This document shows, piece by piece, positions 50,413 to 60,843 of a stretch of 64,000 nt of DNA. The position numbers and the translations under genes were made by a program. Numbering within the stretch: the first letter of the stretch is position 1; the number at the start of each line of letters is the position of its first letter. The notes under the pieces were generated by a model. The model was not told the DNA's origin, searched no databases, and saw only the letters and a list, made by a program, of their open reading frames with translations. The DNA comes from Seonamhaeicola sp. (GTDB taxonomy: Bacteria; Bacteroidota; Bacteroidia; Flavobacteriales; Flavobacteriaceae), in assembly GCF_028281565.1 (NCBI RefSeq), contig NZ_JANQJQ010000042.1, forward strand, positions 1 to 64,000, in the 5' to 3' direction.

Positions 50413-50823
50413 ATGAAACAGACAACACTAAGTGATATAAGATTGATAGATGTTCCTAAAGTTCATGACAAACGCGGCTCTCTGGTTGTTATAGAAAATG
50501 ACTCTTTGGTATTTAATATGGAAAGGGTGTATTACTTATATGATGTGCCAACAGGGGGTAAAAGAGGAGGGCATGCACATAAGGAGCTATATCAATTACT
50601 TATACCCTTAAGTGGTAGTTTTGATGTTTATTTAAGCGATGGTAAATCGGAAAGAACAGTTTTTCTTAATAAACCAAATAAAGCATTACTAATTGTGCCT
50701 GGAATTTGGAGAGAGATCAGTAATTTCTCATCAGGGTCAGTATGTTTGGTAATTGCATCAGAAAAGTTTGAGGAAGATGATTATATAAGAGATTATGAGC
50801 TTTTTTTAAAGGCAAAAAATTAA
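50413..50823 (+). CDS. FdtA/QdtA-type sugar 3,4-ketoisomerase (cupin)
   Basis: A 136-residue cupin of the FdtA/WxcM family. It has DKRGSLVVIENDSLVFNMERVYYLYDVP (in pieces: KRGSLVVIE, MERVYYLYDVP), GGKRGGHAHKELYQLLIPLSG with the catalytic histidines, and PGIWREISNFS near the end. It isomerises dTDP-4-keto-6-deoxyglucose to the 3-keto sugar used by the DegT enzyme. Confidence 0.92.
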   Translation: MKQTTLSDIRLIDVPKVHDKRGSLVVIENDSLVFNMERVYYLYDVPTGGKRGGHAHKELYQLLIPLSGSFDVYLSDGKSERTVFLNKPNKALLIVPGIWREISNFSSGSVCLVIASEKFEEDDYIRDYELFLKAKN

Positions 50824-51959
50824 GATTTCCAACAGTCTACATATTTTTGTGCCACTTTTTTATAATCATGGTATTCAACAACAAAATCTCTGGCATTTTT
50901 AGAAATCTCGATAATTTTTTCAGGATTTAGAATTAACCATTCTAATTTAGCGGCAATTTTTTTGGCATCGGGTAGAGCATTGATGGCTACAGTGTCTTCT
51001 TTTAAATTATAATGTGCCAGCCATTCTTGTTCAGCTCCTGTGAATACTACTTTCCCCTTAGCCATTGCTTCTAATGCATTATAGCCTTGATCATAGGCAT
51101 AGACCTGATCTAAAATGATATGGCTATCATCATAAATTTTTATGTAATTAGTATAAGAGACGTCTTTAGTGGTCACGATATTGACCTTTTCAGGGTATTT
51201 TTTTTTTATATTACTCAAAGCAATTTCAAAAAAGGAGTTGCCCTTTTTTATATAATTTTGACTGTTAATACCATGAAATATATTGATCTTATCGGTAATT
51301 TTGATGGGAATAAAATTAAGCTTATCAATATTAACCGGGTTAGGAATAAGCCCTAAATATTCAGAATGATATTTTAAGGGAATGTGATAATCTATATCTG
51401 ATGCAATGACACCATGAATATTTTGATATAAAAATTTGTGAAGTTCATAATTAGGTTTCGATAAGTATTTTAATATAAACTGATAGTGCTTACTTAGTGT
51501 ATTGTCATTATGGAATGGGGTTAGAATAGAATATCGGAGTTTTTTGTCAAATGCATATTTTACACTAACATAATCTGTTCCGCAAGACAAAAGAAATAAT
51601 CTTTTATTTTGATTGATAATCTTTTTTAAGAACCATTTTTCGGTTCTATAGAACGTTTTTATGCTGGTCTCATTAATGAGTTGTACAGCATCAAAACCTT
51701 TGAGTTTCGGTAATATTTTGTAAAACCGAAAAGCAATTTCTATTTTAGATATATCAGTTTTAAAAAGCTTATATATTGCCTTTAAAAGAAAGAAAAGCAA
51801 AGGATTTTTTTTTGTTAGAGGTGCGATATTAATATCGACAGGATAATTTTTGAATCCATCACCGCTACCAACTAAAAGGACCTCATGCCCATTAATAACC
51901 AAACCTTCTTTAAGAGAATTATGAAGTCTGCTATATTCACCTATCAATAAAATTTTCAC
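50820..51959 (-). CDS. GT4-like glycosyltransferase
   Basis: A 379-residue GT-B-fold protein. It starts MKILLIGEYSRLHNSLKEGL and has the GT4 EX7E-like region QGYNALEAMAKGKVVFTGAEQEW. Its cytoplasmic character and cluster position suggest repeat-unit assembly; donor unknown. Reverse-oriented, overlapping the ketoisomerase stop by 4 nt. Confidence 0.72.
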   Translation of the reverse strand: MKILLIGEYSRLHNSLKEGLVINGHEVLLVGSGDGFKNYPVDINIAPLTKKNPLLFFLLKAIYKLFKTDISKIEIAFRFYKILPKLKGFDAVQLINETSIKTFYRTEKWFLKKIINQNKRLFLLSCGTDYVSVKYAFDKKLRYSILTPFHNDNTLSKHYQFILKYLSKPNYELHKFLYQNIHGVIASDIDYHIPLKYHSEYLGLIPNPVNIDKLNFIPIKITDKINIFHGINSQNYIKKGNSFFEIALSNIKKKYPEKVNIVTTKDVSYTNYIKIYDDSHIILDQVYAYDQGYNALEAMAKGKVVFTGAEQEWLAHYNLKEDTVAINALPDAKKIAAKLEWLILNPEKIIEISKNARDFVVEYHDYKKVAQKYVDCWKS

Positions 51960-52076
51960 TTATCTTTTTATTGTATTCAATTTCTATTTCAAATTAAAAC
52001 TATTTTATACTTTTAGAAAGGTTTTTTAAAAGAAACTTGCTTTAATATCTATTATTTTAAGTTTTACAATGTTTTA

Positions 52077-53147
52077 ATGAGAAAAGTTTGCATTATTACA
52101 ACGTCATTGGGTAAAGGAGGCGCAGAACGCTCTACAGCATTATTATCTAAAATGCTTTCTAATCTGGGATGTGAAGTTCATATCTTAATGACTAAAAATG
52201 ATGTAGATTATAGCTTTTCAGGTACTTTGTTTAATTTAGAAAAGGAGTATGGCGCCAATCTTTCAAGTGTTAAAAAGTTTAGAATTTTAAGGCGTTATTT
52301 TAAAAAACACCATTTTAATGTTTTAATTGATAGTAGAACCAGGCCAACGTTCTTAAAAGAATATCTATTATATAATTATGTTTTTAAAGCAAAAAAGAAA
52401 ATAGCCGTAGTGCGCAGTTGTTTTTTTAAAAACTATTTCCCTGCTAATAAACAACTTGCCAAAATACTTTATAAGAAGGGAACTATTTTAGTTGGCGTTA
52501 GCCAGGAAATAAGCGACCTTATCAAAGAAACATATGGTTTAAGTAGTGTAATAACAATACATAATGCCGTAGCCATCCACGATATTGAATTACAAGCAAA
52601 CATTAATATTGAAATAAAAGATAATTATATAATCTGGTATGGGCGTTTAGAAGAAAAAGTGAAAAATTTATCATTACTATTAGAAGCATATAAAAAGTCA
52701 TCCTTACCAGGGAAAAATATTAAACTTTTTATTCTAGGAGGAGGGAGAGATAGAAATTTTTTAAAGACCAAAATCAAAGCACTAGAACTTACTAATCAAG
52801 TTAGCCTTTTACCGTTTAATAAGAACCCTTATCCCTATATAAAGAAGGCCTTATTTACAACATTGACCAGTCGCTTTGAAGGGTTTCCCCGGGTTTTAAT
52901 TGAGTCTTTGGCATGTGACGTGCCTATAGTTTCCGTTAATTGTAAATCTGGACCTAAAGAAATAATTGAACACCAATTTAACGGATTATTAGTTGAAAAT
53001 CATGACATAGGAGCATTGGCTAAAGCATTTGATAGCTTTATTGAAAACAAAACATTATATAATTACTGTAAAAAAAATACGAGAAGTAGTGTTGATAAGT
53101 TTTCAATTGAAAATATTACTCCGAAATGGAAAGAATTACTTATGTAA
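52077..53147 (+). CDS. GT4 glycosyltransferase
   Basis: A 356-residue GT4 enzyme. It has the N-terminal GKGGAERSTALLSKML, IIWYGRLEEKVKNLSLLLEAYKK (GRLeekKN-type donor block in parts) and SRFEGFPRVLIESLACDVPI, the EX7E motif, with GPKEIIEH after it. Retaining transferase acting on lipid-linked oligosaccharide. Confidence 0.92.
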   Translation: MRKVCIITTSLGKGGAERSTALLSKMLSNLGCEVHILMTKNDVDYSFSGTLFNLEKEYGANLSSVKKFRILRRYFKKHHFNVLIDSRTRPTFLKEYLLYNYVFKAKKKIAVVRSCFFKNYFPANKQLAKILYKKGTILVGVSQEISDLIKETYGLSSVITIHNAVAIHDIELQANINIEIKDNYIIWYGRLEEKVKNLSLLLEAYKKSSLPGKNIKLFILGGGRDRNFLKTKIKALELTNQVSLLPFNKNPYPYIKKALFTTLTSRFEGFPRVLIESLACDVPIVSVNCKSGPKEIIEHQFNGLLVENHDIGALAKAFDSFIENKTLYNYCKKNTRSSVDKFSIENITPKWKELLM

Positions 53148-53187
53148 GTAATTTAATCTTAAACAAGTTCAAGGTAATTGCAATGTC

Positions 53188-54141
53188 TCAGTTGTAAGCT
53201 GTAAGATATACTTTTTTCTTAAGCAAAAACTTTTGGAACAATTTTACTTGTTTTAAAAGTGGCTTAGGAAGGAGTAAAAGAAACTTCTGTTTCAAATTCA
53301 GGTTTTTGTAATTAATTTCTTTTTTTAATTTTTGGTAAAGTTTATACTCATCATTTAAATGGCATCTAATGGCCAAAGCATACCTGTTTATGTCTAAATA
53401 CAATTTTAAAGAAGAATTTAACAGTTCTTCTTCTTCATATTTATTTATTAATTCATATCGATCCAGGTTATAATTGCTTTTAGAGAGGCTCGTGTTATCA
53501 AAGTTGTTGTAAGTCATTGTGACTTCGGGGTTAAAGGCCACATCATAATGAAGTGCAAGCCTAATCCATAAATCAATGTCTTGACCTGTTCTTAAAAAAG
53601 TGTCATAGGATCCAATTTTTTTAAATGAGGTTTTCAGGAAAGCTGTTGATGAAGAGGTTGGAATAAAAGAGATAATATTAGCTTTAAAAAAATCCTTAAG
53701 AATCATTAAATCGTTTGAGTATTTAAAATTAAAGGAAGCAGGTGTAATAAAATTTTTGTTACGTTTTATTTCATAGTTATTACAAAATAAACCAGCTTCA
53801 GGAAATCTTTCAATTAACCTTTTTAATTCTGATAAATGGTTTTTATGCCAAAAATCATCAGCATCTAAAAGCGCAATATATTTAGAGTTAGACTTCTCAA
53901 TCCCAATATTTCTGGCAACTGAAGCACCGGCATTCTCTTGTTTATATAAAGTGATTTTCGGGTTTTTAATTTTTGAAACTTTTTCAAAACCATCATCTGT
54001 ACTTCCATCATCCACAACAATGATTTCAAAATCTTGAAAGGTTTGGTTGAGAACACTGGTAATAGTGTTTAAAATATACTTTGATTTGTTGTACAATGGG
54101 ATAACAACACTAAAATACGGATATGTTTTTTTTTGACTCAT
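53188..54141 (-). CDS. GT2 glycosyltransferase
   Basis: A 317-residue GT-A enzyme. It has FSVVIPLYNKSKYILNTITS, EIIVVDDGSTDDG, NAGASVARNIGIEKS and LLDADDFWHKNHL, which gives the DXD-type metal site. No TM helices. Overlaps the following GT2 by 32 nt at its start, so they are co-expressed. Confidence 0.93.
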   Translation of the reverse strand: MSQKKTYPYFSVVIPLYNKSKYILNTITSVLNQTFQDFEIIVVDDGSTDDGFEKVSKIKNPKITLYKQENAGASVARNIGIEKSNSKYIALLDADDFWHKNHLSELKRLIERFPEAGLFCNNYEIKRNKNFITPASFNFKYSNDLMILKDFFKANIISFIPTSSSTAFLKTSFKKIGSYDTFLRTGQDIDLWIRLALHYDVAFNPEVTMTYNNFDNTSLSKSNYNLDRYELINKYEEEELLNSSLKLYLDINRYALAIRCHLNDEYKLYQKLKKEINYKNLNLKQKFLLLLPKPLLKQVKLFQKFLLKKKVYLTAYN

Positions 54142-55027
54142 TTGTTAGATTGATATGACAAAAATAACAAACTCTAAATATGTCAAACAAGAACAGCGAA
54201 GGGTATTTTGAGGTTGATATGTATTTTGATATCGGGTAAACCAGTAGGTTTAAAAAGGCAAAAAAATAATTCAATTTAAAAGCCTTTAATTTTGAAATAC
54301 AATATAAGAAAGGGGTGAATTTGGGATCAATTAATTTTGCTTCATAAATGTAATTTAAATTTTCCAGCCCCTTAATGGTTTTATTAAAAAAAACGTCGCT
54401 CAAATCCACATCACCATGCAAAACTGGGTTGTCAATATGCATAACAGATGCTTTTATTAGACTGGCATTATAAGCAAATAATGTGTCTTCATGGCCATAT
54501 TGGGTAAGTGTTTTTTCAAAACCAATTTTATTATAAATGCCCTTAGTCATTAAGGTGTTATTACAAAATGTACATTTATAAGGGATTAAACTTCGTTGTT
54601 CAGCGGTTAGGTCTTCTCTGAATTTTCCATATTTCCAACGTAGTTTACGACTGTCAGGTACCTTTTTTGGATGTATTCTACCTCCATAGATTATCGCGTT
54701 TCCCTTAGATAATTCTTTTAAATAATTATCTATGTAGTTCTCGCTAATAACTAAAGAATCTCCATCAATAAAAAGTAAGAAAGTATATTTAGCAGCATTA
54801 GCCAATTCATTACGGTTATTGCTTAATCCAATGTTTTGACTTCGAGACTTAAAATTTACATTGGCTAATTCATTTAATTGATAATTATTTCTATTTATCG
54901 CTTTCTCAGATCCATCATCAAAAACCAAAATTTCAAAAGTAATATTGCTTGCTAAAGCTTGTTTGTGTAAGCTGTTAACCAATGTTGTTACATCGTAATT
55001 GTATGTTGGAATTAAAATTGAAAGCAT
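54110..55027 (-). CDS. GT2 glycosyltransferase
   Basis: A 305-residue GT-A enzyme. It has SILIPTYNYDVTTLVNSLHK, ILVFDDGSEKAIN and FLLFIDGDSLV, then HIDNPVLHGDVDLSD late. The DGD metal motif is at about 92-94. A galactosyltransferase-like C-terminal region is suggested by the GHEDTLFAYN block. It ends the surface-polysaccharide cluster next to an FtsE-like ATPase. Confidence 0.9.
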   Translation of the reverse strand: MLSILIPTYNYDVTTLVNSLHKQALASNITFEILVFDDGSEKAINRNNYQLNELANVNFKSRSQNIGLSNNRNELANAAKYTFLLFIDGDSLVISENYIDNYLKELSKGNAIIYGGRIHPKKVPDSRKLRWKYGKFREDLTAEQRSLIPYKCTFCNNTLMTKGIYNKIGFEKTLTQYGHEDTLFAYNASLIKASVMHIDNPVLHGDVDLSDVFFNKTIKGLENLNYIYEAKLIDPKFTPFLYCISKLKAFKLNYFFAFLNLLVYPISKYISTSKYPSLFLFDIFRVCYFCHINLTNESKKNISVF

Positions 55028-55029
55028 AA

Positions 55030-55713
55030 TTACCCTTTCCTTTGAACCACCTCATACACTTGATTATCATCACATTTTAAGGTTTTACTTGGGTATTTTA
55101 ACAGTAAAGCATAATCGTGAGTAGCCATTAAAATAGTGTTGCCATTTTTATTAATGTCTTGTAGCACTTTCATAACTTCAACACTGGTTTGTGGATCCAG
55201 ATTTCCGGTAGGTTCATCGGCAAGAATAAGCTCCGGGTTGTTAAGTAAGGCTCTGGCAATAGCAATACGTTGTTGTTCACCACCCGAAAGTTCATGTGGA
55301 AATTTAAAACCTTTTGTTTTCATGTCAACTTTCTCAAGGACTTCTTCTACACGGGCATTCATTTCGTCTCTGTCTTTCCAGCCGGTAGCTTTTAAAACAA
55401 AAAGGAGGTTATCATTAACAGTTCTGTCAATAAGTAATTTAAAATCTTGAAAAACAACCCCAAGTTTTCGTCTTAAAAACGGGATGTCTTTTTCTTTAAG
55501 GTCTTTTAGATCATATTCAACAATATGACCCTCACCTTTTTTTAAAGGTAAGTCACCATAAAGCGTTTTCATAAAACTACTTTTTCCGGTTCCCGTTTTA
55601 CCTATTAAATACACAAACTCCCCTTTATTAATTTCAACATTAACGTTAGAAAGCACCAGACTGTCTCCCTGGTAAATAGAGGCGTCTTTTAATTGTAAAA
55701 TAGGATTTGACAT
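55030..55713 (-). CDS. FtsE-like ABC transporter ATPase
   Basis: A 227-residue ABC ATPase. Walker A is LIGKTGTGKSSFMKTLYG, Q-loop VFQDFK, signature LSGGEQQRIAIARALL, Walker B LILADEPTGNLD and switch His in MATHD. The FtsE/LolD/MacB group is the closest. FtsE partners with FtsX to control septal wall hydrolases; here no ftsX is within the window. It is transcribed with the GT2 gene 2 nt downstream. Confidence 0.88.
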   Translation of the reverse strand: MSNPILQLKDASIYQGDSLVLSNVNVEINKGEFVYLIGKTGTGKSSFMKTLYGDLPLKKGEGHIVEYDLKDLKEKDIPFLRRKLGVVFQDFKLLIDRTVNDNLLFVLKATGWKDRDEMNARVEEVLEKVDMKTKGFKFPHELSGGEQQRIAIARALLNNPELILADEPTGNLDPQTSVEVMKVLQDINKNGNTILMATHDYALLLKYPSKTLKCDDNQVYEVVQRKG

Positions 55714-55925
55714 AAAGTAAAAGTTTGAAGATACAAGTTTAAAATTTAAAGTTTAACATAACAAACCTAAAAGCATGTTTTTTGTTGTACTGGGATAGAA
55801 CATTATTGAGAAAAAAGTTGACTTTTTTAACATTTAATAAGTCAGTTTATAATTATGGCACGATTATTTCGTTATAAGCTTTGTATTAATTTATCTTTGA
55901 TTTCAAATTAAAAAACGAATAGTCA

Positions 55926-58900
55926 ATGACTAAAAAAAGTATTGTTTCCCTTTTAGTAGCTATCAGTTTTAGTCTTCACCTTTTAGCTCAACAATCTGCA
56001 GCTTATACCAGTAATATGGTTGATTATCAAAAAGCATTGTCGCTTTACAATAATCAACAATACCTAGCAGCGCAATCGTTATTCGGAAGCGTAAAAAAAA
56101 CAGCAAAAGAAGAGATTTTGCAATCTAACTGTGCCTATTACATTGCTAATTGCGCGGTTCGGTTAAATCAGCAAAATGCGGATCGACTTGTAGAAAATTT
56201 TGTAAAAGATTATCCAACAAGTACCAAACGTAATACGGCTTATGTGGATGTAGCCGATTATTACTTTGAAAATTCAAAATATGCCCATGCCAGAAAGTGG
56301 TATAGCAAGGTGAATGAAGAAGCTTTAGCGAGAAACGAAAAGGAAAAGTTCTACTTTAATAATGGCTATTCGGCATTTTCAACCAGGCAATACAGAGAGG
56401 CTAAAAAGTATTTGTCGAGGGTTGAAAGCTCACCGGAGTATGGCTCACAAGCAAAATATTATATTGGTTTTATGGCTTATGAAGGCGATGATTATGACAA
56501 AGCCAATGAGTATTTTGACCAGGTAAGTGATCAGGAACGGTACAAAGAAAAGCTATCCTATTATCAGGCAGATTTAAACTTTAAATTGGGGAATTTTGAA
56601 AAAGCCATTGAATTGGCTAAAGAAAGGCTACCTGTAAGTGATGAAGACGAAGTATCGGAGCTTTCAAAAATAATAGGAGAGAGTTATTTTAATTTAGAAG
56701 AATACGCTGCTGCCATTCCTTATTTAACCGCTTATAAAGGAAAAAAAGGGAGACGTGAAAGAACCGCTAAATGGAATAATACGGATTTCTACCAACTAGG
56801 ATATGCGCATTACAAACAAGGGGATTATGAAAAAGCCATTTCAGAATTTAATAAAATAATAGGAGGTAATAATGGCATAGCTCAAAATGCATACTATCAC
56901 TTAGGTGAAAGTTACATCCATCTTGATAAAAAACAGGAAGCTTTAAATGCCTTCAGGTATGCATCTCAAATGGATTTCGATTTGAAAATTCAGGAAGACG
57001 CCTGGTTAAATTATGCTAAAATTAGTTACGAGATAGGAAATCCATATCAGTCTGCACCACAGGTTTTAGCAGGTTATTTGGAAAAATACCCTAAAACACC
57101 TTATAAAGAAGAGATTGAAACCTTATTGATAGATTCTTATATTACGTCTAAAAACTATAAAGAAGCGCTCAAGCTGTTAGAGGATAAAAAGAGTTTTGAA
57201 AACAAAGTAGCCTATCAAAAAGTAGCGTTTTACAGAGGGATTGAATTGTATAATGAAAATCAATATTTAGAAGCAGAATCGTTGTTCGATCAGTCTTTAA
57301 AAGAGCCCAGAGACGATAGATATACAGCCAGAGCAACGTTTTGGAAAGCAGAAGCCGATTATAACTTAACCAATTATGAGGATGCCCTGGTTGGTTTCAA
57401 ACAGTTTCGGCAAACCAGTTCAAACACACCAGAAACTGAGAATTTAGATTATAATTTGGCTTATACCTACTTCAAACTGAAGAACTACGGAAAGGCTACG
57501 GAGCATTTCAATCGGTTCATTTCAACCAAAAAGGACGATAAAGTAAGGTTGAATGATGCCTACCTGCGTTTGGGTGACGGACATTTTGTGACCAGTAATT
57601 ACAGTAATGCTATTAAGGCCTATAATAGTGCTATCAAGTTAAGCGAAATAGACTCCGATTATCCGGCATTTCAAAAAGCAATTAGTGTTGGATATTTAGG
57701 GCAATCATCAAAAAAAATAAAAGAATTAGAACAGTTTATAGTCGATTATCCGAAGTCGAAACTACGTGACGATGCCCTGTATGAATTAGGGAATTCATAT
57801 GTAAAAGCCAATGAAACAGACAAAGCCATGCAGGCTTACAACAAGTTAAATTCTGAATATAAAATGAGTTCGTTTGTTCCAAAATCACTGTTACGTCAAG
57901 GACTGGTTTATTACAATGGTAATGAGAATGAACGCGCTTTAACCAAGTTTAAAAAAGTGGCCGGTACTTACCCGGGAACACCGGAAGCGGTTCAGGCTGT
58001 GTCTACTGCAAAATTGATTTATATTGACTTAGGGCGTGTTGATGATTATGCCAATTGGGTAAGAACCTTAGATTATGTTGAAGTTACCGATGCCGAATTA
58101 GATAATGCTTCTTACGAAGCGGCCGAAAAACAATATTTAGACGGCAATACAGACAGGGCCATCAGACAATTTAACAGTTATGTCAGTGAGTTCCCTAACG
58201 GATTACACATATTACAAGCGCATTTTTATTTAGGGCAATTATATTATAAAAAGGGATTGGTAGCCAATGCAGCACCGCATTACAAATATATTGTTGAGAC
58301 TTCGCAAAATGAATATACCGAAGAAGCCTTATCACGTTTGTCACAATATTATTTAGAAGAAAAAAGTTGGAACAATGCCATTCCAATATTACAACGTTTA
58401 GAAGAAGAAGCAAACTTTCCACAAAATGTAGTATTTGCACAGTCAAATTTAATGAAAGCTAACTATCAGCTGGAGAATTATGAAGCGGCTGTTTCGTATG
58501 CCGAAAAAGTATTGGCTAGCTCAAAAATAGATAATAAAATTAAGAGCGATGCTTATATTATAATCGCACGTTCAGCTATAAAAACAGGTGATGAGGACAA
58601 AGCCAAATCTGCCTTTGCGCAGGTTGAAAAAGTGGCTACAGGAGAAACGGCTGCTGAAGCTTTATATTACAACGCTTACTTTAAAAATAAAGAAGGGAAG
58701 TATCAGGCGTCAAATAACGCGGTACAAAAATTAGCTAAAGATTTTTCGGGTTATAAATATTACAGTGCTAAAGGTTTGGTGCTTATGGCAAAGAATTTTT
58801 ATGCTTTAAATGATGCATTTCAAGCTACTTATATTTTGGAAAGCGTTATTGAAAATTTTGCAGAATTTGATGATGTGGTTGGCGAAGCCAAGGAAGAGCT

Positions 58901-58955
58901 GAGTAAAATAAAAGCAGAAGAAGCCAAAACCAATTCATCTATTCAACCTGAGTAA
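55926..58955 (+). CDS. Large tetratricopeptide repeat protein
   Basis: A 1009-residue secreted protein with a signal peptide (1-21) and TPR motifs throughout (for example YQLGYAHYKQGDYEKAISEF, YNLAYTYFKLKNYGKATEHF, YELGNSYVKANETDKAMQAY). It has no enzyme motifs. The array resembles BamD/YbgF-type scaffolds, expected in the periplasm or lipid anchored. The outer-membrane barrel protein follows 102 nt later with a REP unit between, suggesting that the two work in one envelope complex. Confidence 0.85.
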   Translation: MTKKSIVSLLVAISFSLHLLAQQSAAYTSNMVDYQKALSLYNNQQYLAAQSLFGSVKKTAKEEILQSNCAYYIANCAVRLNQQNADRLVENFVKDYPTSTKRNTAYVDVADYYFENSKYAHARKWYSKVNEEALARNEKEKFYFNNGYSAFSTRQYREAKKYLSRVESSPEYGSQAKYYIGFMAYEGDDYDKANEYFDQVSDQERYKEKLSYYQADLNFKLGNFEKAIELAKERLPVSDEDEVSELSKIIGESYFNLEEYAAAIPYLTAYKGKKGRRERTAKWNNTDFYQLGYAHYKQGDYEKAISEFNKIIGGNNGIAQNAYYHLGESYIHLDKKQEALNAFRYASQMDFDLKIQEDAWLNYAKISYEIGNPYQSAPQVLAGYLEKYPKTPYKEEIETLLIDSYITSKNYKEALKLLEDKKSFENKVAYQKVAFYRGIELYNENQYLEAESLFDQSLKEPRDDRYTARATFWKAEADYNLTNYEDALVGFKQFRQTSSNTPETENLDYNLAYTYFKLKNYGKATEHFNRFISTKKDDKVRLNDAYLRLGDGHFVTSNYSNAIKAYNSAIKLSEIDSDYPAFQKAISVGYLGQSSKKIKELEQFIVDYPKSKLRDDALYELGNSYVKANETDKAMQAYNKLNSEYKMSSFVPKSLLRQGLVYYNGNENERALTKFKKVAGTYPGTPEAVQAVSTAKLIYIDLGRVDDYANWVRTLDYVEVTDAELDNASYEAAEKQYLDGNTDRAIRQFNSYVSEFPNGLHILQAHFYLGQLYYKKGLVANAAPHYKYIVETSQNEYTEEALSRLSQYYLEEKSWNNAIPILQRLEEEANFPQNVVFAQSNLMKANYQLENYEAAVSYAEKVLASSKIDNKIKSDAYIIIARSAIKTGDEDKAKSAFAQVEKVATGETAAEALYYNAYFKNKEGKYQASNNAVQKLAKDFSGYKYYSAKGLVLMAKNFYALNDAFQATYILESVIENFAEFDDVVGEAKEELSKIKAEEAKTNSSIQPE

Positions 58956-59017
58956 ATCAGTAAGCAGTATAAACATTGAGTCTTTGCGAGCAAAAATCAT
59001 CAATCATAAAACATAAA

Positions 59018-59044
59018 CTTGCCCTGAGTTAAGTCGAAGGGTCG
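59018..59044. repeat. REP-like unit
   Basis: CTTGCCCTGAGTTAAGTCGAAGGG, a member of the CCCTGAG-CGAAG-GG type of palindrome, between the TPR and barrel genes. Confidence 0.5.
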
Positions 59045-59057
59045 TAAATCAAGACAT

Positions 59058-60788
59058 ATGCGAAAGCACATAAAACATATATTAAGCATTGCCATTATTT
59101 TAAGTGTAACGTTTTCCTTTTCACAGGATAGAACAAAGGACACCATCGATACGGGTGTTATTGATGTTGTGAAACCTTATACACCTTCAATTTCAGATGC
59201 TTTTAAAGTAAAGGAAACGCCCTCGTTAGACGATGAAACAACCGAGAAGAAAAAGGAAATTAAATACAATATTTTTTCATTTCCGGTGGCTTCAACTTTT
59301 ACACCGGCAAAAGGGAAAGCAGCCGTGGTTGAAAAGCGAAAGCCTGCAAAATTATTCGATAATTATGCTACTATTGGTGTTGGTACTTACACCACCATTT
59401 TAGGTGAAGTGTATTTAAACCATGCCCTGAACCGAACCGAAAGCGTTGGAGGTTATGTAAGTCATAATTCATCACAAGGGGGTATAGACGGCGTGTCATT
59501 TGATGATAATTATTCCATCTCAAAGATCAATCTAAACTATGCTACCATGTTGCGCGACTTATCCTGGAACGTAGAAGCCGGTTTTCAGCATCAAATGTAT
59601 AATTGGTATGGCGTACCGGCGTCTTTTATGGATAGGGCCATTAATGATAATATTGATGAAGAACATACCTTTTATGATGCGCATTTTGGAGGCGACATTA
59701 ATTTTGAAGATACTTATATAAACTCCGGGAGCTTCTTTTTCAGACGTTTTGGAGATAACCAGGGTTCAGGAGAGAACAGGTTTTTGGTTAATACAAAAAT
59801 TGATATTCCTGTTAATGACGAGGAAATTTCAACCACGTTTAAATTCGATTACCTAAAAGGAACTTTTGACAGAAGTTATGAAGTTAATGAAGAGCTTAGA
59901 TATGGGAACTTTATTATAAGTGCGGCTCCAACTTATGAAATGAAGCAAGACGATTTAACCGTAAATCTGGGAATTACGGCGGCTTATTTAAGAGATTCGG
60001 AATCTAAAGAAAATAACTTTTATATCTATCCGAATGTTACCGCAACCTATAGATTGGTTAATGAGGTGTTGATTGCATACGGAGGCATTGAAGGCGAGCT
60101 TATTCAAAATTCGTATTACGATTTTGCCTCAGAAAACCCATTTGTATCACCATCCTTATTCGTGATGCCTACAGACCAGCAATATAACGCTTACATTGGT
60201 TTAAAAGGAAAGCTATCCAGCAATATGAGTTATAATATTAGCGGACTTTATAAAGCTGACAGAAATAAAGCCTTGTTTAAAAATAACGACATAACTTTAA
60301 TGACAGACCAGGCCTATTCTTATGGTAATTCCTTTGGAATAGTATATGATGATGTGGATACTTTTGGAGTGGCCGGTGAAATTAATGTAGATGTAAACCG
60401 AAACTTTAAGTTGGGGATTAAAGCCGAATATTTTAGCTATTCTACCGATAATGAAATCGAAGCCTGGAACTTACCGGACGTAAAAGGGTCACTGTTTATG
60501 GATTACCAGATCAATGAGCATTGGTTTACGGGCGCTAACCTGTTTTATATAGGCGAAAGAAAAGACCAGTACTTTTTAAATGATGGTATTACTGTGGCGT
60601 CACCGTTTACGGTAGTTTTAGATAGCTATTTTGATGCTAACGCGCATTTGGGCTATCATATTAACGATAAGATTTCGGTGTTTGCTAAGGCGAATAACAT
60701 TGCTAACAAAGCCTACCAGCGCTGGCAAAATTTCCCGGTACAAAGTATTCAGTTTTTAGCAGGTGCTACGTTTAAGTTTGATTTCTAA
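59058..60788 (+). CDS. TonB-dependent-receptor-like outer membrane protein
   Basis: A 576-residue outer-membrane protein with a signal peptide (1-22). Many strand-like repeats end with ISVFAKANNIANKAYQRWQNF and AGATFKFDF, the C-terminal TonB-receptor barrel signature. A canonical plug domain is not evident: only about 100 residues precede the first strands, so it is more likely a plug-less barrel or a porin. Downstream of the TPR protein it may form an envelope export or import unit. Confidence 0.75.
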   Translation: MRKHIKHILSIAIILSVTFSFSQDRTKDTIDTGVIDVVKPYTPSISDAFKVKETPSLDDETTEKKKEIKYNIFSFPVASTFTPAKGKAAVVEKRKPAKLFDNYATIGVGTYTTILGEVYLNHALNRTESVGGYVSHNSSQGGIDGVSFDDNYSISKINLNYATMLRDLSWNVEAGFQHQMYNWYGVPASFMDRAINDNIDEEHTFYDAHFGGDINFEDTYINSGSFFFRRFGDNQGSGENRFLVNTKIDIPVNDEEISTTFKFDYLKGTFDRSYEVNEELRYGNFIISAAPTYEMKQDDLTVNLGITAAYLRDSESKENNFYIYPNVTATYRLVNEVLIAYGGIEGELIQNSYYDFASENPFVSPSLFVMPTDQQYNAYIGLKGKLSSNMSYNISGLYKADRNKALFKNNDITLMTDQAYSYGNSFGIVYDDVDTFGVAGEINVDVNRNFKLGIKAEYFSYSTDNEIEAWNLPDVKGSLFMDYQINEHWFTGANLFYIGERKDQYFLNDGITVASPFTVVLDSYFDANAHLGYHINDKISVFAKANNIANKAYQRWQNFPVQSIQFLAGATFKFDF

Positions 60789-60799
60789 AATGCCATATT

Positions 60800-60825
60800 T
60801 GTCATTCCCGCGAAGGCGGGAATCC
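60800..60825. repeat. REP palindrome, GIY-YIG-cassette type
   Basis: TGTCATTCCCGCGAAGGCGGGAATCC: ATTCCCGC-GAAG-GCGGGAAT. Same form as the ends of cassette B, differing only by T/C and A/G stem pairs; a solo copy. Confidence 0.85.
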
Positions 60826-60843
60826 ATATATTAACTAACTTCT

